A stretch of 64,000 nucleotides of DNA from Vulcanimicrobiota bacterium (GTDB taxonomy: Bacteria > Vulcanimicrobiota > Xenobia > Xenobiales > JADMJV01): contig JAEXNA010000034.1 of the NCBI GenBank assembly GCA_023447635.1, positions 28,156 through 92,155 of the forward strand. The letters are read 5' to 3'. The notes beneath the pieces are model-generated. The model did no database searches and was not told where the DNA came from. It worked only from the letters and a program-made list of their open reading frames with translations. Positions 17,104 through 24,941 of the stretch are shown here, piece by piece; position 1 is the stretch's first letter; every line of letters begins with the position of its first letter. A program made the translations under genes and the position numbers.

Positions 17104-18300
17104 ATGAAAACAGAAGTTTCCGAGCCAGAAGAATACTTTCAGGTAGGTCAGACCGACAGCCGTCTGCTGATCTACCTTCGTTACCCCTTGTTCAAGGCTC
17201 TCGACGAGTTTGCTGGTCGGGAAAGTCACCGCGAGCAGGTCGGGCTGCTGGTCGGACGACTGGGCCAGCGGGGCGACGGTACCGCATTTATGCTGATCGA
17301 GGACGCCATCGAGTCGCCGCTCGGCGACGAAACCACCGGGCGCTTCGAAGAAGGGCTGTGGAAACGGGCTCGTCGGATCGCGGCGGCCCGCCATCCCAAT
17401 CGTACCGTAGTAGGATGGTTTCATACGCATTCCCACGGCGAGATCAACCCCACGACCGAGGAAACCGGAGTTCATCGTCGCTTCTTCTCGGAAGAGAATC
17501 AGGTGCTCTACCGCATCGACTCGAAGGCGAAAGACCGGATGTTCTACCTCAAAGAGGGGACAGGGCTGAAGCCGACCAGCGGCTTCAGCATCTACGGCAA
17601 GCCGCAGGGCGATAGCGTGGGCGGGGCCGAACCGGCTCCTCCTGTCGCCGGGGCGCGGCCGACGGTGGCTTCGGTACAGCCGTCTCCCGAACAGCAGCAG
17701 CGCTACCTGGAACGGACCCTGGAAAAAATTCTCAAGCGGCTACAGCGACCTCCGGTCAGTCCGAAGGATGTCGTCATCGTGGCACTGCTGGTCATCAACG
17801 GGCTGCTCATCTGGTTCCGCCCAACCCCGGCAGCCAAGCTCGAAGGCGGCTCCTTGGAACGGGGTCAGGCAGAAATTTCCGCTCAGGTGGGCGAAGTCAA
17901 AGATCGACTGGCCAAGCTCGAACAGCACCTGGCGGACCTCCAACTGCTCGACCAGCAGCTGAAGCTTGCCGCCGAAGCCGAAAGCCTGCCCGAGACGGAC
18001 CCGGAGCTCGATCCCGAACTCGACCCCGACGCGGTCACCGCGACTCCCGGCGCTGCTCCCACCAGGGCCCCCGCGACTCCCGAGGCCGCTGATGGCGGCC
18101 CGGCGGGAGGCGCCGGCAAGGTGCAGCTCTATAAAGTGGCCGCCAACGACACCTTATCTGGCATCACCGGGAAGTTCTATCCCGAGGCCGGACCGGACAT
18201 CACTTCGGCCTTTGCTCGCTACAATCGCCTGAAAGCTCCGGATTTTGAAATCTTCCCCGGCGACGTGCTCAAGGTTCCGGACGAGAAAGTTCTTCACTGA
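17104..18300 (+). CDS. JAMM/MPN metallopeptidase - transmembrane - LysM protein
   Basis: The protein has 398 residues. Residues about 20-175 are a JAB/MPN domain: glutamate in REQVGLLVG (about 43), HTH in VVGWFHTHSHGEINPTTEE (about 106-108). The usual Ser-x-x-Asp of JAMM is Thr-x-x-Glu here. A transmembrane helix follows (about 222-238, VVIVALLVINGLLIWF), then a coiled coil, an acidic linker and a C-terminal LysM-like domain (about 339-397, YKVAANDTLSGI..FPGDVLKVP). With no signal peptide, the peptidase should face the cytoplasm and LysM the periplasm, bound to peptidoglycan. JAMM enzymes cut isopeptide bonds or C-terminal extensions of ubiquitin-like proteins. The target is unknown. It is the first gene of a seven-gene run. 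Confidence 0.85.
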   Translation: MKTEVSEPEEYFQVGQTDSRLLIYLRYPLFKALDEFAGRESHREQVGLLVGRLGQRGDGTAFMLIEDAIESPLGDETTGRFEEGLWKRARRIAAARHPNRTVVGWFHTHSHGEINPTTEETGVHRRFFSEENQVLYRIDSKAKDRMFYLKEGTGLKPTSGFSIYGKPQGDSVGGAEPAPPVAGARPTVASVQPSPEQQQRYLERTLEKILKRLQRPPVSPKDVVIVALLVINGLLIWFRPTPAAKLEGGSLERGQAEISAQVGEVKDRLAKLEQHLADLQLLDQQLKLAAEAESLPETDPELDPELDPDAVTATPGAAPTRAPATPEAADGGPAGGAGKVQLYKVAANDTLSGITGKFYPEAGPDITSAFARYNRLKAPDFEIFPGDVLKVPDEKVLH

Positions 18301-18303
18301 TCC

Positions 18304-19251
18304 GTGCTGAGAACGTTACCTCTCCTTCTGCTGACCGGGTTATTGTTGGCACCGGCTCTCGCTCAATCGAGCGCTCGAGTCAAGGTTCCGCTGGCTTCGG
18401 TCACCGCTGCGGCCGATTCGGCGAGCGAGCAAGTGACCCAGGTCCTGCTCTGGGACCCGGTCACCGTGCTCAAGGTGGACGGAGAGTGGTCTCGAGTGCT
18501 GGTTTCCGAGCAGTATCGCACCGAAAAGGGCTATCCTGGTTGGATCAAAACTTCGGCTCTGCAGCTGAAGGCCGAACCTATGCCAGGAGCGCCGCGCGTT
18601 GCCGCGGCTTTCCCGGTCGTCGCGCTGCGAGAGAGCCCAAGCACCGAGGCGCCGGCCCTTCTCAAGGTCTTTATGTCGACTCGGCTTCCCGTACGTGTGT
18701 CCGCCGGACAGAGCGCGCAGCAGGCGCTACGGCAAGATAGTGGGGGAGAGAGCTGGTATCCCGTTCGTCTCCCCGATGGTCGGGACGCCTGGGTCCGTGC
18801 GGGCCAGGTACAGTTAGAGATCGAGCCCGGACTGTCGCGCGGCGGCGAACTGGTGGAAGATGCCACCAAGCTCCGCAGCACGCCTTACCTTTGGGGCGGG
18901 ATGTCTCAGGTGGGTATCGACTGTTCCGGCCTGACCTTCGTGGCATATCGGATGGCCGGCGTCACTCTGCCCAGGGACGCTGACCAGCAGTTCCAGGTAG
19001 GAGAGGCCGTCACCCCGGAAGAGCTGCTTCCGGGAGACCTGGTGTTTTTTGGCCAGCCTGGCGAGATCACCCACGTAGGGATGTATGCCGGTGACGGCAA
19101 GATGGTCCACGCCTCGTCGGGGGCCGGCGTTATCACGTCGACTCTTTTCGAAGGCTGGTATCAGCAGTATTACCGCGGCGCCCGACGGATCCTTCGGGAG
19201 AGTGGCGGGGGCGCACGGGTTTTGACCCCCGCCGATGGTGGGAGACCTTAG
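18304..19251 (+). CDS. Secreted NlpC/P60 endopeptidase with SH3-like domains
   Basis: GTG start, 315 residues. A signal peptide (1-20, ending APALA) is followed by two bacterial SH3-like regions (about 23-85 and 95-170, with GYPGWIKTSALQ and RDAWVRAGQVQ) and an NlpC/P60 domain (about 185-295). The catalytic cysteine is in GIDCSGL (about 206), with histidines in ITHVGMY and MVHASS. The architecture matches YkfC-type gamma-D-glutamyl-diamino acid endopeptidases that trim peptidoglycan stem peptides. It lies three bases after the LysM protein gene, suggesting joint action at the cell wall. Confidence 0.93.
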   Translation: MLRTLPLLLLTGLLLAPALAQSSARVKVPLASVTAAADSASEQVTQVLLWDPVTVLKVDGEWSRVLVSEQYRTEKGYPGWIKTSALQLKAEPMPGAPRVAAAFPVVALRESPSTEAPALLKVFMSTRLPVRVSAGQSAQQALRQDSGGESWYPVRLPDGRDAWVRAGQVQLEIEPGLSRGGELVEDATKLRSTPYLWGGMSQVGIDCSGLTFVAYRMAGVTLPRDADQQFQVGEAVTPEELLPGDLVFFGQPGEITHVGMYAGDGKMVHASSGAGVITSTLFEGWYQQYYRGARRILRESGGGARVLTPADGGRP

Positions 19252-19285
19252 CAGTCGACCGTTGGGTCGTGGAAGGGAAATGGCG

Positions 19286-19747
19286 ATGAAGCCTACTGTG
19301 CCTCCGAGTTTTGCGGAGAAGGACCTCAATTATTATCTACGCATGATTCGCGGCGACTTCGCCGAACTCGAGGAGGGTCTGCCCGAGCGGCTGCCCACTT
19401 CGTCGAAGCAGAAGAACATCGTGATCTTCCTGGGCTCGAAGTCTCTGGGAAGAGGCAACGTCGAGCTTGGCGTCAAGCTGATGAAGCTTTTTCTCAAGGC
19501 GCTAGCTCACGGGGCGGTCAAACCGCGCGCGATTGTCCTGGTTAACGACGCCGTCGAGCTTTCGATCGACGCCTCACCCGTGATCTGCGAACTGACCGTT
19601 CTGTCCGAGCAGGGCGTCGAGGTGATGTCGTGCCTGTCCTCACTCGATGAGATTCAGGCCGAAGAGAAGATCGCGGTGGGCTCTCAGGCCGACATGCACA
19701 AAATTTGTGAGGTCTTATTGACCGCTTGGAAAGTGATCTCTTTGTGA
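19286..19747 (+). CDS. DsrE/YedF-like sulfur-relay family protein
   Basis: From ATG 19286, chosen because GGAAGGG lies 7 bases upstream, the protein has 153 residues. The core (NIVIFLGSKSLGRG, LMKLFLKALAHG, AIVLVNDAVELS, LSEQGVEVMSCLSSL) follows the YedF C-terminal DsrE-like fold, with C116 in the position of the reactive cysteine. There is no TusA-like N-terminal domain, but a 40-residue helical extension instead. YedF-family proteins are tied to sulfur or selenium handling. The role here is uncertain. Confidence 0.75.
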   Translation: MKPTVPPSFAEKDLNYYLRMIRGDFAELEEGLPERLPTSSKQKNIVIFLGSKSLGRGNVELGVKLMKLFLKALAHGAVKPRAIVLVNDAVELSIDASPVICELTVLSEQGVEVMSCLSSLDEIQAEEKIAVGSQADMHKICEVLLTAWKVISL

Positions 19748-20482
19748 ATGCTCTCACTCGTAGTACCGACCTATAACGAGGTCAAGTCGCTTGAAGTCCT
19801 GCTGCCCCGGCTCGATCGTGTCGCCGCCGGTATGGACCGACATCTCGAAATCGTGATCGTGGACGACAATTCGCCCGACGGAACGGCGGACTTTGCCGAA
19901 CGCTATCAACCCGAAAGCTCGATGACCGTCCTGGTCGTCAAACGGGCCGGAAAATTCGGACTGGCTTCGGCCGTCATCGAAGGGTGGCGAGCCGCCCGGG
20001 GCGACCTGCTTGGAGTCATGGACGCCGACGGCTCACACGACGAGACGATCCTTCCGGCCATGGTCGAGGCGCTGACCCACACCCCGGCGGAAGTCGTGGT
20101 GGGTAGTCGCTACATCGCTGGTGGAGGGATGGGAGACTGGCCGCTGTTCCGCCAGATCATCAGCCGGGTCGCGGTTCTTCTCGGCAGCTTCCTCTGTCCG
20201 GCCAAGGACGTGACTTCGGGGTTCCTGACCTTCCGGCGGGAAGTTCTCGAAGGCGTCTCGCTGGACCCTATCGGATTCAAAATCGGTCTCGAAGTGATGG
20301 TGCGGGGACGCTACCGGACCTTTACCGAGGTCGCGTATACCTTCACCGACCGAAAAAAAGGGCGTAGCAAGCTGGGCAGTCGTGAGGTTGTCGCTTATCT
20401 GGTCCAGCTGAGCCGACTGCTGGTCTATCGCTATCGCCACCCTCACCAGCGTCGCCGCTGGGAAGGAGTCGCTCGGTCATGA
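19748..20482 (+). CDS. GT2 glycosyltransferase, dolichol-phosphate mannosyltransferase type
   Basis: The protein has 244 residues and starts directly after the previous stop codon. GT-A fold motifs are LVVPTYNE, IVDDNSPDGTADF, the DxD-like MDADGSHD and VVGSRYIAGGGMGDWP, close to polyprenol-phosphate mannose/glucose synthases. No C-terminal membrane segments are seen, so it is the soluble, membrane-associated form. It probably transfers a sugar from a nucleotide donor to a polyprenyl phosphate for envelope glycans. Overlaps the Deg protease gene by ATGA. Confidence 0.88.
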   Translation: MLSLVVPTYNEVKSLEVLLPRLDRVAAGMDRHLEIVIVDDNSPDGTADFAERYQPESSMTVLVVKRAGKFGLASAVIEGWRAARGDLLGVMDADGSHDETILPAMVEALTHTPAEVVVGSRYIAGGGMGDWPLFRQIISRVAVLLGSFLCPAKDVTSGFLTFRREVLEGVSLDPIGFKIGLEVMVRGRYRTFTEVAYTFTDRKKGRSKLGSREVVAYLVQLSRLLVYRYRHPHQRRRWEGVARS

Positions 20483-21468
20483 AACGTGTCTTCGCTCTGC
20501 TGACCTTGCTGCTGTGGCTTGTGCCGTCGGCTCATGCCGACACCGAGGAGCGCCGCATCAAAGCGATCGCGGCGGCCCGGCCGTCGGTCGTCTCGATTCG
20601 GACCTACAAAGACCGTGGCGGCAAGCCAGGGATCGGTTCGGGCGTGATCATTCGCTCGGACGGCTACATCCTGACCAACCACCACGTGATTGACGGGGCG
20701 GACGTGGTTCGAGTGCTGATGACCAACAAGAAGGAGTTCACGGCTCAGATCCTTCACCAGGCGCCGCAGCACGATCTGGCTCTGCTCAAGATCGCCGGGA
20801 AAGGGTTCCCGGCGGCTCGCATCGGATCTTCGAAGACGGTCAAACTAGGACAGACCGCCATCGCTATCGGTGACCCGCTCGGCTTCGAGTCCTCGGTGAC
20901 CATCGGGACCGTCGGTGGGAAAGACCGCCAGGTCGACGCTGGCGGGGTCAACTACGCTTCCCTGATCCAGACCGACGCGGCCATCAATCCGGGCTCTTCC
21001 GGGGGCGCTCTGATCGATCTGGAAGGCCGGGTGGTGGGGATCAACACTCTGGTCTATACGGGGCCCAAAACTTACAAACATGCCCAGGGTCTGGGTTTTG
21101 CCATCTCCATCGATCACGCCATGATGGTTGCCAAGGCGCTGATGGCGCGACGTTCGGACAACGTCACCTCCCGGCCCTGGTTGGGGATCAAGGGCGACAC
21201 CGTGACCCGGGACATCACGGACGCCTACAACCTGAAGGCCAATAAGGGCGTCCTGGTACGCGGCGTGACTCCGGGCTCGCCAGCCGAAAAGGGCGGGTTC
21301 AAGAACGGCGACGTCATCGTTCGCCTCGACGGCGACCCCGTGCTGGGTCTGACCGACCTGTCTCAGGGGTTGGACAAGCGCAAGGCCGGCGACAAGGTCA
21401 AGTTCGATATCTTGCGCAAGGGGAAAAATACTTCCGTGGTGGTGATTCTGGATGTCTCGAGTCGATAG
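20479..21468 (+). CDS. Secreted S1C serine protease with PDZ domain (Deg/HtrA)
   Basis: The protein has 329 residues. A signal peptide (1-20, ending AHA-DTEE) is followed by a trypsin-like domain (about 25-230) with the triad histidine in TNHHVID (about 68), aspartate in HDLALLKI and serine in NPGSSGGALI (about 173). One PDZ domain (about 235-328) contains the GVLVRGVTPGSPAEKGGF binding loop. It is a periplasmic quality-control protease of DegS/DegP type with a single PDZ. It is coupled by ATGA to the glycosyltransferase gene. Confidence 0.95.
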   Translation: MKRVFALLTLLLWLVPSAHADTEERRIKAIAAARPSVVSIRTYKDRGGKPGIGSGVIIRSDGYILTNHHVIDGADVVRVLMTNKKEFTAQILHQAPQHDLALLKIAGKGFPAARIGSSKTVKLGQTAIAIGDPLGFESSVTIGTVGGKDRQVDAGGVNYASLIQTDAAINPGSSGGALIDLEGRVVGINTLVYTGPKTYKHAQGLGFAISIDHAMMVAKALMARRSDNVTSRPWLGIKGDTVTRDITDAYNLKANKGVLVRGVTPGSPAEKGGFKNGDVIVRLDGDPVLGLTDLSQGLDKRKAGDKVKFDILRKGKNTSVVVILDVSSR

Positions 21469-22309
21469 TCCGCTCTTGCCTTTGCCGATCAAGGGGCTTT
21501 CTCACGCCCTGGTCTTCTTCGACAAGATGCCGAAGGGCCTGATGACGGAACTGACCCGTCTTTTGCAGATAGAATACCCTCTCTTGCAGCCTCTCGATCC
21601 CTCTCGCTGGGGCGCCGCGACCGAGCCCCGGATGGTCAGCTTCGGGGAGCTTTTGGCTCGCACCGATGATCACGGACACACCGCTCAGTGGCATCTTCTG
21701 ATCGACTCCGAAGGGGTCGCTCCCGAAGTGAAGCGAGCCGTGCTCGATGGTCCGCAGGCCAACGACGAGCGCCTGCTGGTGAAGCTCGACGAAGCCGGCG
21801 CTGCGGTTCTGGTGTTCTTGCTTGACGACGGATGGCGCCCCTCGACGCCGCTCAGCCGGATGGAGGCGCTCTGTCACCCGGTTTGGGCCTTGCTCGAACT
21901 CGGCGCTTCCGGCGTCGCCTTCCCGGAAGGCGGCACCATGATCAGCGCGGAGACCCTGAAGCTGTTGACTCCAGAGTCGCTCGGTTCGGGCCACTCCTAC
22001 CTTTTCGTCAGTAGCGGTCTAGCCCACACCAGTGAGACTCACTACTGGTTTCGGACCTACGGCATGGCGCAGTTCGGATTGCCCGATCTCTGTCACGCCG
22101 TGCCGCTGAACTTCGGCGAAGGGCTAGAGGACGAACTTACCCGTACGCGGCTGGTCCTGGAGACTCTGCCTCCGGAAATGATCTCTCAGGGCGGTGTTCT
22201 GCCGCTCGGTGGCCAGGTCGCGGTCGGGGAGCGGACTTTCACCGCCGCGGCGCTTCCCGAGGATGCTCCTCCGTTGGTCAGCCGCCACGGTTTCTGTTAC
22301 CTGGAGTGA
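21452..22309 (+). CDS. Hypothetical protein (possibly DUF4261-like)
   Basis: The protein has 285 residues, no signal peptide or membrane segment, and overlaps the protease gene by 17 bases. It contains HALVFFDKMP, VLVFLLDDGWRPSTPLSRMEALCHPVWALLELGASGVAFPEGG and SETHYWFRTYGMAQFGLPDL. The pattern of an alpha/beta domain with a GASGV-FPEGG turn and a late YGMAQFGLPD segment resembles DUF4261 proteins, but I am not certain. Function unknown. Confidence 0.65.
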   Translation: MSRVDSPLLPLPIKGLSHALVFFDKMPKGLMTELTRLLQIEYPLLQPLDPSRWGAATEPRMVSFGELLARTDDHGHTAQWHLLIDSEGVAPEVKRAVLDGPQANDERLLVKLDEAGAAVLVFLLDDGWRPSTPLSRMEALCHPVWALLELGASGVAFPEGGTMISAETLKLLTPESLGSGHSYLFVSSGLAHTSETHYWFRTYGMAQFGLPDLCHAVPLNFGEGLEDELTRTRLVLETLPPEMISQGGVLPLGGQVAVGERTFTAAALPEDAPPLVSRHGFCYLE

Positions 22310-22896
22310 CCTCACGGCGTCAACGGCTGCTTTGCTGGTTGGGGCCGGGGGCCAAGCTTCAGAGCAGCTACCTTCCTGGGCGTAGCGGATTCGTGCTTTC
22401 CAGTTCCCGATCGTTGGCCGCCCTGCGCTGCGGCTCTCGGGCTGAGGGCGCCGCTCGAATCGTACCCCTGCACCTCGAGAGCGGGCGCTTTTTTCTCGAG
22501 CCGACGGCGGCCTGGCTGACCGAGAGCCTTGGCTGCGACCAACCTCCCGCATGGTGGAGCCCCGCCCATCAGCAAGGCGCCACGCGTTTCTTCGATTCGC
22601 TTCGCCTCGACAGAGTGCGACGGCTACCGGCCGGAGTCCATGGCAACCGGAGCTGGACCCGGGCTTTTCGAGCCGTCCGCGACCTGGCGCTTCGGCTCGA
22701 GGCGCTTAGCGTCACCCCTCGGCCGGACAAACACTGGGCGGGGTTGGCCCGAAGTTTTGACGAACTGTGGCGGGGCAGTCGTTTGACCTCGATGCCCGCC
22801 GACCCGCTCTGGGCAGCCGTCCGTGAGCATCTCTGGCGCTGCCGCAAGGAATGGGAGAGCGGGTTTCCCGTCGCTCTTTGCCGGGGTAAGGACTAG
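22306..22896 (+). CDS. Hypothetical protein, truncated or ended by a MITE-like element
   Basis: The GTG start overlaps the preceding stop (GTGA). The product has 196 residues, is rich in Arg, Trp and Leu (PPAWWSPAHQQGATRFFDSL, RSWTRAFRAVRDLALRLE), and has no recognised motif. Its TAG stop (22894-22896) lies on the junction of the element at 22895-23057, so the original C-terminus may have been longer. It is the last gene of the run starting at 17104. Confidence 0.6.
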   Translation: MTSRRQRLLCWLGPGAKLQSSYLPGRSGFVLSSSRSLAALRCGSRAEGAARIVPLHLESGRFFLEPTAAWLTESLGCDQPPAWWSPAHQQGATRFFDSLRLDRVRRLPAGVHGNRSWTRAFRAVRDLALRLEALSVTPRPDKHWAGLARSFDELWRGSRLTSMPADPLWAAVREHLWRCRKEWESGFPVALCRGKD

Positions 22897-23057
22897 GGCG
22901 TGTCATCAATTAGCCTTCCGCCCCTACACTCGTCTATTTCCGCCCTCCAGGAGCGACATTCTTCGGAAATACACCTGGTATTAGGCGGCGAATCTCACTC
23001 CTGGAGGACGAAAATATTCTTCGTATAGCAACGAAAGTCCAACTGATGACACGCCCT
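22895..23057. mobile_element. MITE-like element, 163 bp, 14-bp perfect terminal inverted repeats
   Basis: AGGGCGTGTCATCA (22895-22908) and TGATGACACGCCCT (23044-23057) are perfect inverted repeats. Inside, CCTCCAGGAG (22944-22953) and CTCCTGGAGG (22998-23007) make another perfect pair, so the whole element can fold as a long hairpin. The interior is AT-richer than its surroundings and has no ORF. The GGCGTGTCATCA end resembles IS5-group ends, which is recall, not a search result. No clear target duplication is visible. Confidence 0.75.
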
Positions 23058-23071
23058 GGCTCGAGATCGCT

Positions 23072-23767
23072 ATGACGGTAACCGTACTGTATTTTGCCTC
23101 TTTGTCCGACCTGATGGGGAAGGGGGAAGAGACCGTGAGCGTCGTCGCCGGCGCCACCGTGGCCGACCTGCTGGACCAACTCGAGGCCGCAACCCCCGGC
23201 CTGACTCGCTTCCAGCGGCGCTACCGGGTGGCCCAGGACCAGGTCTTCGTGTCGCTCGAGACGCCGCTGCGGGAAGGGGCCGAGATCGCCTTGATCCCGC
23301 CGGTGAGCGGGGGAGCGTCCGGATTTCGGGTAGCTATCAGCGAGCAGCCTCTCGATAGCGCTCGGGCGCTCGATGAAGTGCGACGCCGCGACTGCGGGGC
23401 GGTAGTGCTGTTCCTGGGGACGGTCCGAGACATCACCGGCGCTATGGTCACCCAGCGCTTGGATTATTCGGCTTATCAGGCGATGGCCGTCCGCGAACTC
23501 GAGCAGCTTTGCCAGGAGGCGATGGAGCGGTTCGCCCTGGGCGCCGTGGTGGTCGAGCACCGGGTAGGGACTCTCGAGCCGGGAGAGGTCGCCGTGGTCG
23601 TGGCGGCGTCGTCGCCGCACCGGGACGGCGCTTTCCAGGGGGCGCGTTATCTCATCGACCAGACGAAAGAGAGGGTGCCGCTCTGGAAAAAGGAGTACGG
23701 ACCCGACGGTACGGCCTGGATCGAAGGCGACGCCAGGATCCCCTCCAGCGGGAGCGGTGGGATTTAA
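23072..23767 (+). CDS. MoaD-MoaE fusion, molybdopterin synthase
   Basis: The protein has 231 residues. Residues 1-81 are MoaD, a ubiquitin-like sulfur carrier ending in PPVSGG (Gly80-Gly81). Residues 82-231 are MoaE, with FLGTVRD, VVEHRVGTLEPGEVAVVV, SPHRDGAFQGARYLID and the catalytic lysines in TKERVPLWKKE. Molybdopterin synthase needs MoaD with a free C-terminal Gly-Gly thiocarboxylate, so the fusion should be cut after Gly81, as reported for the mycobacterial MoaX fusion. Gene order places it just after the MITE and 95 bases before mqnE. No other moa gene is in the window. Confidence 0.95.
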   Translation: MTVTVLYFASLSDLMGKGEETVSVVAGATVADLLDQLEAATPGLTRFQRRYRVAQDQVFVSLETPLREGAEIALIPPVSGGASGFRVAISEQPLDSARALDEVRRRDCGAVVLFLGTVRDITGAMVTQRLDYSAYQAMAVRELEQLCQEAMERFALGAVVVEHRVGTLEPGEVAVVVAASSPHRDGAFQGARYLIDQTKERVPLWKKEYGPDGTAWIEGDARIPSSGSGGI

Positions 23768-23861
23768 GACGGAACCGGGTACCAGGAGATAGGTTGGAGT
23801 TTGTGAAAAACTTCACGGGATCGGGGCACCGCCCATTCAGGGCGCCACAGGAGTAGACCAG

Positions 23862-24941
23862 ATGTTAGAAACGATCAAAGCTAAAGTAGAGCAGGGCGAG
23901 CGGTTGACCGCCGAAGAGGGGCTGTATCTCTATCAGGACGCACCCATCGACGAGTTGGGCCAGATGGCCAACGCGGTCAGGGAGAAGCGGCACGGGAACC
24001 GTACCACCTATATCCTCAACATGCACCTCAACTACTCTAACCTCTGTACGCTTTCGTGCATGTTCTGCGCCTTCGCCAAGAAGCGCGGCGAAGACGGAGC
24101 CTACGAGATGAGCATGCAGGAGATGATCGGCCGGGTCGAGCCGCTCAAGGATGTTCCCGGCGCCGAGGTCCACATTGTGGGCGGCCTTCACCCCGACTAT
24201 CCTTACGAGTACTACCCCAAGCTGCTCTCGACCCTACGCGAACTTTATCCGCAGATTCACCTGAAGGCGTTCACCGCCGTCGAGATCGAGTATTTCGCCC
24301 AACTCGCTGGCAAAAGCGTCGAGTGGGTCTTGGAGGATCTGAAGTCGCACGGCCTGATGTCAATGCCGGGCGGCGGGGCCGAAGTGCTCACCGACCGGAT
24401 CCATAAAAAGCTCTATCGGGACAAGATGGGCCCGGATATGTGGCTCGAGATCCATGAGAAGGCTCACAAGATGGGCATCCGCACCTCGGCCACCATGCTG
24501 GCAGGTCATATCGAGACCGACGAGGAGCGTATCACCCACCTGGTCCGCCTGCGCGAACTGCAAGATCGCACCAACGGCTTCCTGGCCTATATCCCGCTAC
24601 GTTTTCACCCGGACAACACCCGCCTGAAGAAGCTTCGCATCATGGACTCCGAAGGTGTCCTGCGCCAGGTGGCGGTAGGACGTCTGATGCTGGACAATTT
24701 TGCCAACATCAAAGCTTACTGGGTCATGAGCGGGCTCGAGAACGCTGTCAAGTCGCAGCATTTCGGGGCCAACGACTTCGACGGCACCGTCGTCGATGAG
24801 CGGATCACCCATATGGCCGGTTGTGAAACCCCGGTCGGGGTCACCGAGAACCGCCTGCGCGACCTGATCAAAGACGCCGGCCGCGACCCGGCGCGCCGCA
24901 ACGCCCTCTACGAAGTGATCGAGCCGGCCGCAGTCGGATGA
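23862..24941 (+). CDS. mqnE: Aminofutalosine synthase (radical SAM)
   Basis: The protein has 359 residues. The [4Fe-4S] motif CTLSCMFC (CxxxCxxC) lies in a TIM-barrel context (ILNMHLNYSNLC). EVHIVGGLHPDYPYEYY, GLMSMPGGGAEVL, ATMLAGHIET and IPLRFHP are MqnE/MqnC-clan signatures, and length and motif order favour MqnE. It joins the enolpyruvyl chorismate derivative with SAM to give aminofutalosine in the alternative menaquinone pathway. The other mqn genes are not in the window, though UbiX at 2165 could be linked. It overlaps the next gene by ATGA. Confidence 0.93.
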   Translation: MLETIKAKVEQGERLTAEEGLYLYQDAPIDELGQMANAVREKRHGNRTTYILNMHLNYSNLCTLSCMFCAFAKKRGEDGAYEMSMQEMIGRVEPLKDVPGAEVHIVGGLHPDYPYEYYPKLLSTLRELYPQIHLKAFTAVEIEYFAQLAGKSVEWVLEDLKSHGLMSMPGGGAEVLTDRIHKKLYRDKMGPDMWLEIHEKAHKMGIRTSATMLAGHIETDEERITHLVRLRELQDRTNGFLAYIPLRFHPDNTRLKKLRIMDSEGVLRQVAVGRLMLDNFANIKAYWVMSGLENAVKSQHFGANDFDGTVVDERITHMAGCETPVGVTENRLRDLIKDAGRDPARRNALYEVIEPAAVG

